Shown piece by piece: positions 16,032 through 24,425 of a stretch of DNA of 37,318 bases. A model generated the notes under the pieces. The model was not told the origin of the DNA. It searched no databases and was given only the letters and a program-made list of their open reading frames with translations. This stretch comes from Deltaproteobacteria bacterium (GTDB lineage Bacteria; SAR324; XYD2-FULL-50-16). Both the position numbers and the translations under genes were made by a program. The stretch covers positions 1 to 37,318 of the forward strand of contig JABHWU010000058.1 of NCBI GenBank assembly GCA_018657625.1. Reading direction: 5' to 3'. The first letter of the stretch is position 1. Every line of letters begins with the position of its first letter.

Positions 16032-17516
16032 TTATTCAACGATAAAATTAGAAATTTCAGAATCAGTTGAGGCATCATGCTCATCCTTGGCTGTGACTTT
16101 CCAATAATAAGTGCCTGCCGACAGATTTGTTATTGTGGCTGTCGGCAGATCTGTCGTTGTGGCTGACTTATCACCACCCGTCTCAGAACCTGTATCATCA
16201 TCACTAGCACAGGTTGAAATTCCCAGCACAACCAGCAGTAATATTATTAAATACTTTTTACGCATATTCAGAGATAATGAAACAAAACTAATTCCTGATA
16301 AAAGCAGTAGTAACAGTAACCAGTTTTCAATATCAGACTCTTGGGAGGCAAATTGACCGGATTCTAAAGCAAAAGCGGTCTGTTGCCAGGGTAAATGGGC
16401 CTTTATTAAACGGGAAGCGCTATCTTCATATTTCCAGGTGGAGTCAAAACTGATGTTGTCGTAAACTGATATCCAGTATTCCACAGTATCCCCATCCGGA
16501 TCTACTACTTCATTCCAGCTTAATGTCACTGTTGATCCAATAGTGGCACCCGTTGCAGGTGAAACTAGAGTTGGTGGAGGAGGCGCGCTATTTGTGTCTG
16601 CACCTGTAATCACTACGGTCGTTGTGTCATCTGATGCATCATCATTGGGATAATTACTGTTTAAATGGATGGTAAATTTCACTGTTTCACTGTCACCAGC
16701 TGATAATCGATTAGGTGTCGGGGTAAAAATCATACCTTGTATCGCTGCCGTAGCATCTGTTGTCGAATCCAGATCCAGTGTATAGGTATCATCAGTATTA
16801 TCCGTAAATCCGGACAAGTTAGAAAAAGTTCCAGCAACGGGGATATCCAGAGAAACCTCTACAATGATGTCATCACCATCAATATCATTAAATATAACAT
16901 TAGAAAATGGAGTGATGGTACTATTATCAAGAACCGCTTGATCAGCTGTGGCATCTAGTATCGTTGGTTCATTAGGATGCCAAGATCCGCCATTATTGCC
17001 ACATGAAACGGAGTTCATAACTGTGTTTATAGAGGTTGTTGTGGTTGTATATGTTTTTGTGGTGCTGCCAGAAGCAGAAGATGTTGTTGTCTTGGTTGTG
17101 GTTGTATGTGTGTTTGGAACAAGACACCTGTCTGCAAATTGTTTTCTATATTTATTCCCGCTAATAACACTTTTATATCCTGTATTTGAAGACAACAGAT
17201 TGTTGTTGTCTAAAAACTCCAGAAGCTGATTTTTATTTAGTGTCCCTTTTTCCTTTTTATTTACTTTAGCAGGGTTCCCAAAGGCTGCAAAAGGAATCGA
17301 TCTTATTTGATTTAAAGATTTATCCAGTGATACTTCTTCTACCACTACTAAATCCATTTGTTTGGGTGAGCGATCAAAAACGCTTGAGATAAATGATTTT
17401 TTTGTGCGATTTTTAGAAAAAGTTAAAACGGATGATATCGCATTAATAGGAGATCCCAATAGCAGAAGGGGAATACCAAGTATTTTAGCAAACTTTGAAA
17501 GTTTTTTGGTTTTCAT
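16032..17516 (-). CDS. chimeric surface protein with Ig/FN3-like domains and an internal membrane-tail/lipoprotein-signal insert
   Basis: The 494-residue product has an N-terminal signal (residues about 1-27), a Thr-rich linker (about 137-163), an Ig/cadherin-like domain (about 180-305) and a FN3-like domain starting PTLVSPATGATIGSTVTLSW. The FN3 domain is broken after STWKYEDS by about 85 residues and resumes at TDLPTATITNLSAGTYYWKV. The insert contains ENWLLLLLLLSGISFVSLSL, resembling a C-terminal membrane anchor, directly followed by MRKKYLIILLLVVLGISTCA, resembling a lipoprotein signal. The ATG has AGGAG upstream, overlapping the stop of the TIGR03032 gene. It appears to be a fusion or insertion product; its role is unknown. 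Confidence 0.7.
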   Translation of the reverse strand: MKTKKLSKFAKILGIPLLLLGSPINAISSVLTFSKNRTKKSFISSVFDRSPKQMDLVVVEEVSLDKSLNQIRSIPFAAFGNPAKVNKKEKGTLNKNQLLEFLDNNNLLSSNTGYKSVISGNKYRKQFADRCLVPNTHTTTTKTTTSSASGSTTKTYTTTTTSINTVMNSVSCGNNGGSWHPNEPTILDATADQAVLDNSTITPFSNVIFNDIDGDDIIVEVSLDIPVAGTFSNLSGFTDNTDDTYTLDLDSTTDATAAIQGMIFTPTPNRLSAGDSETVKFTIHLNSNYPNDDASDDTTTVVITGADTNSAPPPPTLVSPATGATIGSTVTLSWNEVVDPDGDTVEYWISVYDNISFDSTWKYEDSASRLIKAHLPWQQTAFALESGQFASQESDIENWLLLLLLLSGISFVSLSLNMRKKYLIILLLVVLGISTCASDDDTGSETGGDKSATTTDLPTATITNLSAGTYYWKVTAKDEHDASTDSEISNFIVE

Positions 17517-17525
17517 TTTGGCTCC

Positions 17526-18611
17526 TTAGGTATTTAGACTGGGGAACTTAAAAATATCTTTTACTTTTTGATCATTGGGTTCAATCAGCTCTGGATATAC
17601 CACTTCTGGAATTATGGCGACATCATAAATCTGAGTCACATCTCCTTCAAAACGAATATGTCCTATGGTGCTTTGATCCTCTAAGTTTATTATCCAGATC
17701 CCGGCAAAGGTTTCATCATATTCTTTGGCGATTGGAGGTCTGTTCTTGGTTTCGCTGTCACGTACCTTAGACAGACCTACAAACATCAAAGGCCCCCAAA
17801 AATCAATTCCCCTTGTAAATCCCTGTAGCTTTTTTAGCAAAGTCAATTTGCTATTACCAGAAGAAAAACGATGGATGAGTCCTTTTCCGGATTCACAAAA
17901 ATAAACATCTCCTCCGTGCACTCTCGGAGAATGGGGCATCACTAACTGGTCGACTATAATTTGATTGGATTCCACATCAATTAAAGTTCCATTCAGTTTC
18001 CGGTCTTTTTTCCAGGCTTGGGGACGGTTTGACTGATCAAAAGTGGTTACATATTTAGGTCTTCCGTTTTTTAAAGCCATACCATTCAGGTGGCAACGAT
18101 CCTCAGGTTTTAAGTCCGTAATGAAGGGCGGCTTCCAGCGGGGAACAAAGCTATAATCCGAATCAATGGTGGCCAGACAGGAAAAAGCACTGTTAACCAC
18201 CCATAAACCCTCATCACCATAAGCAATATCATGGATATTGATCATACCGGTAGTGTGAGTAGCAGTTGGGGTGAAACAGGCATCTACTTTAGCTGAATCT
18301 TCTAAATCCTGGATAACCGTATCATTCCGGTTAAATTTTAATATTTCTTTAAAGGTTCCTAAAGTAATTTGATCCCTGGTAACCGCCAGCCCCATCGGTC
18401 GTCGAAAGCGTTTGAGGTTGGTATTGATGGTTTTTCCATCAGACCTAATAAAAAACAATGTTTGAGATTGATAACTGGTGACCGCCAAGGAAATCTTCAA
18501 TCCTTTTAAAATTCCTGGAAAATTTTCAGTATATTCACTACTAAAATCAAATTCGGGTAGTTTTTCTTCGTCTTCTGTTTTTGATATTTCGGATTCTTTT
18601 GTGAGGGACAT
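17526..18611 (-). CDS. TIGR03032/DUF4915 family protein
   Basis: The 361-residue product resembles the TIGR03032 family: FFIRSDGKTINTNLKRFRRP near the start, then DIAYGDEGLWVVNSAFSCLA, DRCHLNGMALKNGRPKYVTT and LMFVGLSKVRDS. The pattern of short beta-rich repeats suggests a propeller fold. No catalytic function is established for the family. There is no signal peptide. I use the ATG at 18611; a TTG three codons earlier is possible, and neither has a clear ribosome binding site. It heads the operon with the FN3-like protein and S8 peptidase. Confidence 0.8.
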   Translation of the reverse strand: MSLTKESEISKTEDEEKLPEFDFSSEYTENFPGILKGLKISLAVTSYQSQTLFFIRSDGKTINTNLKRFRRPMGLAVTRDQITLGTFKEILKFNRNDTVIQDLEDSAKVDACFTPTATHTTGMINIHDIAYGDEGLWVVNSAFSCLATIDSDYSFVPRWKPPFITDLKPEDRCHLNGMALKNGRPKYVTTFDQSNRPQAWKKDRKLNGTLIDVESNQIIVDQLVMPHSPRVHGGDVYFCESGKGLIHRFSSGNSKLTLLKKLQGFTRGIDFWGPLMFVGLSKVRDSETKNRPPIAKEYDETFAGIWIINLEDQSTIGHIRFEGDVTQIYDVAIIPEVVYPELIEPNDQKVKDIFKFPSLNT

Positions 18612-18705
18612 GAATATCAATTGATAATAATTTTTAACAAAATTCTTAATAAGATGTTTCTTTGAAATATCAGCTTGTAGCTGTTTTTAAATCTAAGTTC
18701 AATGC

Positions 18706-18963
18706 TTATTTATAGCCAAAATATACGAGCAACTTTTCTGATACTAATTTAATCCCTTTTTGAAGTGCTAAATGACTCCATGGGGATGGCTGAATATTAA
18801 TTATTTGCATAATTGACTGGTAAAACGGAATTCTTTCTCATAAAGGTAATGGTATTGTCTCAGTAACTTCACCATATTCCATTATCTTAAAGGATGCCAG
18901 CGGGGTTTCATTTTTTTGATCGTGGATTGATGAATCAGGTTCAAATTCATGGCGAATATCCAT
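18706..18963 (-). pseudogene. small ORF interrupted by an in-frame TGA
   Basis: A frame of 85 codons before its final stop is broken by one TGA after 41 codons. The first part starts MDIRHEFEPDSS and ends FKIMEYGEVTETIPLPL. The second continues in the same frame as ERIPFYQSIMQIINIQPSPW and ends LVSEKLLVYFGYK. Codon use on both sides looks coding. A CGA-to-TGA change would explain it (Leu-Arg-Glu at the junction). Selenocysteine is unlikely because no redox-type motif and no obvious SECIS stem follow. It lies upstream of, and in the same direction as, the TIGR03032 operon. The 18964-19119 remainder of this gap is AT-rich and holds the MBL gene's leader. Confidence 0.45.
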
Positions 18964-19119
18964 AAATTTGACTTTATTAGGGTAATTCGTCTATTCTACC
19001 TAACAAACAAAATAAAAAAAATTTCTAATAAAAGAGTATATAAATTTAATTCTGGTAAACATTCAGATGATTAATAATCATACTGAAAATTTTTAAATTT
19101 AATATAAAAGGATTTGGCA

Positions 19120-20160
19120 ATGAAAGTAACCGTTGTAGGAGCCAACTCAGCCTTTTCAGTAGGTAAATATAAAGATGCTGTATCAACAGAAAAATTGCAA
19201 GAATTGTTACCTGATTTAATTAAGGATCTGACAAAAAAGAAAGCTTCCCCTGCTGTCATAGATAAGGAACTGGAATCACTAATTAGCAGCAACAAAGAAT
19301 ATTTATATACTTCAGCCTGGCAATCCAATTTCTTAATTGAGTTTGATCAAAAAAATATCAGAGGTGACGACTCACCCTTTAGATTAATGATCGATTTCGG
19401 AAGTGATGTCCGACACGCATTGTGCGGTATCGGATTAGATTTTAAAGATATTGATGCCTACTATGTTTCACATCCCCATGATGACCATATTGGTGGTGTG
19501 GAAGGGTTAGCTCTAAAAACATTTTTCAATCCTTATTTCACCAAAAATAAAGTCAAATGGTTGGATGGCAGTGATATCATTGAAAAGATCACCTACAAAG
19601 CTGCTAAAGGTCAATTGTATAAAGTCCCTAAATCGGCAAAACCGTTGATGTATGGTCATAAAGATATTCTGAAAAAACTATGGCATGCAGCAGAACCCGG
19701 TTTATTGACATTGCAACAGGTTCGCGAAGTTGGTCTGGAAACTTATTTTAATACTAAAGTAATGGTGGAGAATGAACCATTAATTTTCAAAGATGGTAAA
19801 AAAACCTGGCATGCCTATATTGTGCTTTCCATGCATGTGGTATCGGGAGATTCTACCATGCCGTCTTATGGATTAATATTTGAAACCGATGATAAAATCG
19901 TATTCTTTCCAACGGATACGCAGTTTATGGTGCCACCGCAACTAAGGGGCCATTATATGAAATCGGATATTATTTTCCATGATACTGAAACATCTCCATT
20001 TCCAAGTGGCGTTCATACCAGATTGGAAGAACTGAAAACACTACCTGCTGATGTAAAAAAGAAAATGATTCTTTATCATTATGACGCTACCAATAAACCA
20101 GAAAATAAAGATGACGGATTTTATGATATAGCTGTTTGTGGTAGCACCTATGAATTTTAG
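19120..20160 (+). CDS. metallo-beta-lactamase-fold hydrolase
   Basis: The 346-residue protein carries the MBL signature SHPHDDHIGG (HxHxDH) near residue 120, preceded by a FRLMIDFGSDVRHAL strand and later DTQFM and ILYHYDA segments that could supply the remaining ligands. The ATG at 19120 has AAGGA 8 bases upstream; a TTG two codons earlier is not needed. It is cytoplasmic. Helical inserts (about 25-75 and 170-210) set it apart from glyoxalase II or RNase Z. The substrate is unknown; the overall form fits phosphodiesterase-like members. It is transcribed alone, convergent with proC. Confidence 0.85.
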   Translation: MKVTVVGANSAFSVGKYKDAVSTEKLQELLPDLIKDLTKKKASPAVIDKELESLISSNKEYLYTSAWQSNFLIEFDQKNIRGDDSPFRLMIDFGSDVRHALCGIGLDFKDIDAYYVSHPHDDHIGGVEGLALKTFFNPYFTKNKVKWLDGSDIIEKITYKAAKGQLYKVPKSAKPLMYGHKDILKKLWHAAEPGLLTLQQVREVGLETYFNTKVMVENEPLIFKDGKKTWHAYIVLSMHVVSGDSTMPSYGLIFETDDKIVFFPTDTQFMVPPQLRGHYMKSDIIFHDTETSPFPSGVHTRLEELKTLPADVKKKMILYHYDATNKPENKDDGFYDIAVCGSTYEF

Positions 20161-20301
20161 CTTGATCAAGGTTACTAAAACACTTGATTTGAGTGGTTGT
20201 AAATAAATGGTAAAGCTGCAAACGATGCCTCAGGTGCCAAATATACCGTTTTTAAAAGATACCTTAGATTGGTTTTTAAAATGGCGGAGGTATTTTTATT
20301 C

Positions 20302-21114
20302 TCAGTTTTTAACACAACCTAATTCTATTGATCGTTTGTAAGCTGCCTGATAACCATCAATCATCTTCTTTTTGAGATTCTGTTTAGTGTATAGTCTCAT
20401 CGCTGCTTCAGTCGTCCCTCCAGGAGAAGAAACCTGTTTTCGAAGCTCCTGTGGGGTATAACTTGATTTATCCAATAAACCAGCTGCTCCGAGAATCGTT
20501 TGAGTCGCTAAAAGTTTTGACTGATCATGTGCAAATCCCATTTCCATTGCCCCTTCCATTAGGGCCTCAGCTAAATAGAAAATGTACGCAGGTCCTGAAC
20601 CATTTATAGCAGTAGCCGCATTCATCAGATTTTCATCCCGGACTTGGGTTGATTTTCCCAAAGCGGCAAACACGGTTTCAGCTTCTTGAATTTTTATCTC
20701 CGACACAGATTCAGTGGCATAAAATACTGTCATTCCCAGAAAAATTGAACAAGGCGTATTAGGCATACATCGAATGATATTTTTTGTAGCTAACACCTCA
20801 CTCAATTCCTGAGTCGAGACACCGGCCATAATTGATAGGACCAGTGTCTCAGGTCCCATTTTTTGAGACAAATCCATATACATTCGAGGTGCATTTTGAG
20901 GTTTTACCGCAATAATAATAAGATCAGGAACTGTCTTAATCTCAGAAATTTTAGTATAAACCGCACAATTCATCCCGCTAAGGTCCTTAGTAGCTTGGTT
21001 TGGAAAAGATTCAGCAATGATTAAGTTGTGGTTTTCTACAATTTTTTTATTTAAAATGGCGAAGGCTATTGCGGAACCAATATTTCCGCAACCGATGATA
21101 GCTATTGAATTCAT
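20302..21114 (-). CDS. proC: pyrroline-5-carboxylate reductase
   Basis: The 270-residue enzyme makes proline from pyrroline-5-carboxylate with NAD(P)H. The Rossmann motif IGCGNIGSAIA opens the protein, IIAVKPQ and SIMAGVS follow, then RCMPNTPCSIFLGMTVFYAT, NGSGPAYIFYLAEALMEGA and the C-terminal SSPGGTTEAAM signature. Length and motif order are standard. The start has only a weak GGAT upstream. The preceding 130 bases contain a short ORF with three prolines that could be an attenuation leader. Confidence 0.95.
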   Translation of the reverse strand: MNSIAIIGCGNIGSAIAFAILNKKIVENHNLIIAESFPNQATKDLSGMNCAVYTKISEIKTVPDLIIIAVKPQNAPRMYMDLSQKMGPETLVLSIMAGVSTQELSEVLATKNIIRCMPNTPCSIFLGMTVFYATESVSEIKIQEAETVFAALGKSTQVRDENLMNAATAINGSGPAYIFYLAEALMEGAMEMGFAHDQSKLLATQTILGAAGLLDKSSYTPQELRKQVSSPGGTTEAAMRLYTKQNLKKKMIDGYQAAYKRSIELGCVKN

Positions 21115-21199
21115 AAAATTTATCCGTTATTTGATTATCCGCAATTGATTGATTGCCAGATTGATTAGTGATGAAATGCTGTTTTTTAAAAAGTCTTTT

Positions 21200-21247
21200 T
21201 CAATTTAATCGCCCTGTGGGCGCCATCGGTGAATTTTGTGGGGTCAT
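21200..21247 (-). CDS. possible proline-containing leader peptide of proC
   Basis: A 15-codon ORF (MTPQNSPMAPTGRLN) starts 6 bases after a near-perfect GGAGGAG ribosome binding site, much better than that of proC itself. It carries proline at positions 3, 7 and 10. Its final codons lie over a GC-rich hairpin (CGCCC/GGGCG), and about 85 bases separate its stop from proC. This resembles an amino-acid attenuation leader, but the proline codons are not consecutive and no terminator/antiterminator pair is proven. The rest of the gap to 21494 shows nothing recognisable. Confidence 0.3.
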   Translation of the reverse strand: MTPQNSPMAPTGRLN

Positions 21248-21494
21248 ATCTCCTCCAAATAACAAAACTAAAACGGTGTTGATTTTTTTAAAAAAACGGG
21301 AAAATTATACAACTTAACCAATCGAAGTTGAGGAACTTCTTGTTTTGAATAGTTTTTAGCTTTGCGGGTACGGGTTTTGTGTAAACATGGGATTTTTGAT
21401 ATGTTTAATGGTTACTATTTTCATTGAAATTAAAAGATATTCCTTTTATTAGAAAAAATCAATAGGTAATTATCTCAATCCATTTCCGCCAATA

Positions 21495-22037
21495 CTAATT
21501 TTGATATTGATGATATTTTTCTTTCATTTTTAAAAGAGAGCTTTCTTTGCTGTAAGACTTAATATCTTTGAAATCTATCCAGGCCATGGAAATAGATTCA
21601 TTACTTATTTTGAATTGCTTCATATCACCGGCGGAAATCAAGTATCGGATATCATAGTGATAATGACTGGATTCCCTCGAATTAGCGGGAATCAGGTGAA
21701 TATCAACATCAAAAACAGCGTCTGAAATCAATTTTAAATCAAGAATTCCCGATTCCTCCTCAGCTTCTTTCAATGCCACATTCAGAACAGAAGGATTGCC
21801 ATCTGCATGCCCACCTAATTGTATCCACTTATGAAGTTTTTTATGGTAGGTTAACAGAACCTGTTGATGGTTATTCACTAACCAGGCAGAACCGGTAATA
21901 TGCCCTTCAGCATGAGACCGGCTAAAACATTCCGGAGTATTTTTTATAAAAGCTATCACTCGATTAACCAATGAAATTTCCTGAGGATATTTCACTTGAT
22001 ATTCCTTAAGATCTCTTATTAATTTTTTACGGGACAT
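21495..22037 (-). CDS. Nudix hydrolase
   Basis: The 180-residue protein has a Nudix box GHADGNPSVLNVALKEAEEE followed by SGI, matching Gx5Ex7REUxEExGU except that Pro replaces the first Glu and Lys replaces Arg. The catalytic EAEEE glutamates are kept. The surrounding SAWLVNNHQQVLLTYHKKLH strand and WIQLGGHADGN loop fit the fold. It would hydrolyse a nucleoside diphosphate linked to some other group; the substrate is unknown. A GGAT element is 6 bases upstream of the ATG. It is monocistronic. Confidence 0.85.
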   Translation of the reverse strand: MSRKKLIRDLKEYQVKYPQEISLVNRVIAFIKNTPECFSRSHAEGHITGSAWLVNNHQQVLLTYHKKLHKWIQLGGHADGNPSVLNVALKEAEEESGILDLKLISDAVFDVDIHLIPANSRESSHYHYDIRYLISAGDMKQFKISNESISMAWIDFKDIKSYSKESSLLKMKEKYHQYQN

Positions 22038-22245
22038 TCAACATCCAAGAACTGATACACTGATGATTTAAAACCAAGAACTCTACCTGTTTCTCTAGAC
22101 ATAATCAATCGTTTAAAAATAATATCTATTATATAAATAAAGTCTTAAAAGTTTATTCTCAAATAATTCAATTAAATTGCAGCCTTTGCCCACTCCAATC
22201 ATACCTCAAGAAACGGATCAGCGGGGACTATTTTAACCAATTAAA

Positions 22246-23025
22246 ATGATAAATTATATGAAATTTATCCGTAAATTTCTTAAAATCTTCCTTTTTTTAA
22301 TTGTTATTTTACTACTTGCTTTGTCCTGGATAAAAATCCGCTCACTACCTTTTGAATCTGAAAAGCCACTTAAAGTAAAATGGGAAGGGCTGTTTAAAGA
22401 CACGAATTATAGGGATGTAGGTCAGAGTATTAATCAATGCTTTGGAGAGAAAATTATCAAACCCGGATTATTGCTGAGATCAAATGGGTGGTTCTCTGGT
22501 TGGAGCTGCGATCAGGTAGGAAACCCGGATGTTATCTTCTCCTTAAATTACTCGCCGGAGAAATCAGAAAATTATTTTTGTTGGGATTCGGACAGAAATA
22601 AACCAATGGTAGGAGTTTTTGCCAATCCGGAAATTCAACTTCATGATATTGAATTTTTAAAAACCTGGCAAAATGAAAAAATGCGCCAGGCATCTTGTCG
22701 GTTTTTTAGTCAAATACTTGAAGAACTCATTGATCACCAAAAGACTTTGATCCATTGTAACGCTGGAAGAGACAGAACAGGAGCTTATTCGGCTATTTTG
22801 GCGGCAATATCAGCGGAACAAAATGGGCGATTGGACAAAAAGATGCTGGAAGCTATTGAGTGTGATTATCGAAAAACAAGATCTTTGGTTCCCGATAAAT
22901 TTGGCAGAATGCAAAGTTTTATTGAAGGCATTCGTGAAACATCCACTGTCGCCGGCTTTATTTCACAACAATGTCAAATATCACCGATCATTATACAAAA
23001 AGCAGCTGCCAGTTTAAGCTATTAA
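22246..23025 (+). CDS. membrane-anchored dual-specificity/tyrosine phosphatase-like protein
   Basis: The 259-residue product has an N-terminal membrane anchor (IFLFLIVILLLALSW) and a Cys-based phosphatase loop HCNAGRDRTG near residue 170 (Cx5R with the Asp-Arg variant seen in bacterial Y_phosphatase families). NYRDVGQSIN near residue 55 corresponds to the NxRD(L/V)G opening of those proteins. The catalytic domain should be periplasmic if the anchor is a simple N-in signal. No clear ribosome binding site is present; the fifth codon (ATG at 22258) is an alternative start. It could act on phosphoproteins, phosphoinositides or other phosphoesters. Confidence 0.75.
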   Translation: MINYMKFIRKFLKIFLFLIVILLLALSWIKIRSLPFESEKPLKVKWEGLFKDTNYRDVGQSINQCFGEKIIKPGLLLRSNGWFSGWSCDQVGNPDVIFSLNYSPEKSENYFCWDSDRNKPMVGVFANPEIQLHDIEFLKTWQNEKMRQASCRFFSQILEELIDHQKTLIHCNAGRDRTGAYSAILAAISAEQNGRLDKKMLEAIECDYRKTRSLVPDKFGRMQSFIEGIRETSTVAGFISQQCQISPIIIQKAAASLSY

Positions 23026-23047
23026 ATGAGGCTAATTATAAGAGAAT

Positions 23048-24013
23048 TTAAAAAAGATAACTAACACCAACACCTTGCATTAAAGTAATTTCATCAAAAA
23101 AATCAATATTGCTATCCACCCGTTCTTCATAATATAATAAAAAAATATTCCAGATATTGAAATCAAAATTCAATTGAATTTGTTTTTTTGAAATTAAATC
23201 CTCGCGGGTTTGATTGAACACCGGATGTTCTTTCTCATAAATATTCTTGCCATTTTTAGAATAGGCTTCCAGTGATAAATTTGATCTAAAAACAGGCAGT
23301 AAAATAGAATACACGTTGTAAACGCCACTATAGCTGTCTGCTTTCCCCTTCGCCAGTTGATTTTTTCTTTCCTGCCCGATACTTAAAAGCCAGAAACGCA
23401 AATGCCCCGATACCGTCTCAATTATTGCGTCTCTGCCCAAATCATCACTGATTTTATCAGTTTTATCATCAACATAAAAAATTTGATCTTGATAATAATT
23501 GAATGTCAAATTGATACCTCGACCCACCGAATATGAAAGTTTCTTCTTTATGATATTAGTAGTCGTTATTTCTCTTTTGGAGCCTAATTCATAAGGGTTT
23601 TTATATTCTTGTCCATCAATCTCCAGTTTTAAAATGTTAAAGTACCCAACACCGTAAGAAATTGTAAACAGCCCTATTGGTGTTGGTTGCCTCCTTTCAA
23701 ATCCAAGTGTTTCATTTTGAGTACCAAAAAACCATTCTCCCCCATCTTCATCCAAATAAGTCAAACTAAACATTGGCCACAATACTATACTCGATTCTTT
23801 TTCCACTTCATCATCATAAGATTGAAGAGTGTCCTGACTCATGGCTTCTGTTTCAATTTGGACGGCTCCGAGCCCCAGTGAAAAAAACCACCCGGACAGT
23901 GATCTTTTTTGGAATTGCTGGGAACAAACGGATGAAGGATACATAAGTAGGTAGCCGATGATAAACAAAAGACCCATCTGTTTATAATTAGTTTTTTTAA
24001 AGTCTATTTTCAA
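23048..24013 (-). CDS. predicted outer-membrane beta-barrel protein
   Basis: The 321-residue protein has a signal peptide (about 1-31, LLFIIGYLLMYPSSVCSQ) and then many alternating amphipathic strands such as FTISYGVGYFNILKLEI, KLSYSVGRGINLTFNYYQ and IQLNFDFNIWNIFLLYYEER. It ends GVGVSYLF, with the terminal Phe common for outer-membrane barrels. It may belong to a DUF2860-like family, but I cannot assign a function. It converges with the phosphatase gene, with a 22-base gap. Confidence 0.65.
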   Translation of the reverse strand: MKIDFKKTNYKQMGLLFIIGYLLMYPSSVCSQQFQKRSLSGWFFSLGLGAVQIETEAMSQDTLQSYDDEVEKESSIVLWPMFSLTYLDEDGGEWFFGTQNETLGFERRQPTPIGLFTISYGVGYFNILKLEIDGQEYKNPYELGSKREITTTNIIKKKLSYSVGRGINLTFNYYQDQIFYVDDKTDKISDDLGRDAIIETVSGHLRFWLLSIGQERKNQLAKGKADSYSGVYNVYSILLPVFRSNLSLEAYSKNGKNIYEKEHPVFNQTREDLISKKQIQLNFDFNIWNIFLLYYEERVDSNIDFFDEITLMQGVGVSYLF

Positions 24014-24068
24014 GCTTAAACCTTAAGGAATTTGTTTTACAGGCTTTAATATAGCAATCTGCATATTT

Positions 24069-24129
24069 ATTGAACACATTCAGACACTGAGCGAAGTCGA
24101 AGTGTCTTCGAAAAATATCCCCTCGGTCT
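24069..24129. repeat. dispersed intergenic repeat, copy A
   Basis: A 61-base unit matches, in inverted orientation, the unit at 36318-36378 in about 53 of 61 positions by eye. Its centre is an imperfect palindrome (GACACT...AGTGTC). The rest of the 24014-24425 gap is non-coding as far as I can see; a minus-strand open frame there lacks a convincing start. Confidence 0.65.
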
Positions 24130-24425
24130 ATGCTCACCCTTCGCTCATTGCTCAAAGTATCGCAAAATTAGTGCTCAGGGAACAGCCAATAACCATTAAA
24201 GAGGCCCGTTTTGATACAATTGCATTTTACAATTAAGTTCTATACATTTGTAAAGTGCTATAGTTTATATTATTTTGGATTGGGAAGGTTCCTGATAGCA
24301 ATAGTAAAGCAAAGCAAATGCCAGGAAGCTTCAATTGGATTTGATCTATATATTCCGGAGCTTTCGAGGCAAAGAAATCGACAGGAACCAATTCCCTTTT
24401 ATTAATATTAACCAGGTGATGACCG

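Noticed and set aside
18838..18840. TGA as a selenocysteine codon
   Set aside because: No cysteine-type redox motif flanks it and no stable stem is visible in the 40 bases after it; a nonsense change from CGA is simpler.
20260..20300. ATACCT/AGGTAT stem followed by T-run as terminator between MBL and proC
   Set aside because: The 25-base-plus loop and only 6-bp stem are too weak to call.
20207..20341. 44-codon plus-strand ORF between the MBL gene and proC
   Set aside because: It has no ribosome binding site, overlaps the end of proC by 40 bases antisense, and shows no recognisable motif.
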